A DNA stretch of 47,665 bases from Thermoleophilia bacterium (GTDB lineage: Bacteria; Actinomycetota; Thermoleophilia; Gaiellales; Gaiellaceae): positions 1-47,665 of the forward strand of contig JAICWC010000009.1 of assembly GCA_025934995.1 (NCBI GenBank), given 5' to 3'. Shown here piece after piece: positions 47,595 through 47,665 of the stretch. The notes beneath the pieces were generated by a model. The model was given only the letters and a program-made list of their open reading frames with translations. It had not been told where the DNA came from and did no database searches. Each line of letters starts with the position of its first letter. Position 1 is the stretch's first letter. The position numbers and the translations under genes were made by a program.

Positions 47595-47665
47595 GCGCCG
47601 GAGGGTACCGCGAACCACGTCGCGCGGCCCCAGGCGAGGGGAGTTTTCCCTCGAAAGAGGGCCGT

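Overview
High-GC actinobacterial-type chromosomal window (gene content suggests a Thermoleophilia/Gaiellales-like lineage; this is inference). It is densely coding and mostly housekeeping: a pyrR-pyrB-pyrC-carA-carB operon, rnz, a dgcN/dgcA-like pair, corA, class I FBA, glpX, argS, a gap-pgk-tpiA-gpmI glycolytic operon, whiA, ogt, pruA, uvrC, HemQ-like, bcp, an S8 protease, an M32 carboxypeptidase and three tRNAs (Arg-CCG, Gly-CCC, Leu-CAG). The most notable signal is two genes that look broken by one in-frame TGA each but are better explained as selenoproteins. (1) A MerB-like organomercurial lyase homologue (4743..5378, -) has TGA at the position aligning with catalytic Cys159 of MerB. It is followed 12 nt later by a perfect 7-bp hairpin with a GGUC apical loop, the same loop as the E. 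coli fdhF SECIS. (2) An NTF2/SnoaL-like protein (14299..14682, +) has TGA at a position where relatives commonly carry Cys, again followed by a hairpin with SECIS-like spacing. Other points of interest: a PyrR-binding loop overlapping the pyrR ribosome-binding region, a YneA-like LysM gene under two LexA boxes, a transmembrane pseudokinase, and a 42-bp tandem duplication over a stop codon. No CRISPR array, prophage or transposon was seen. All calls are by eye; no searches were run.
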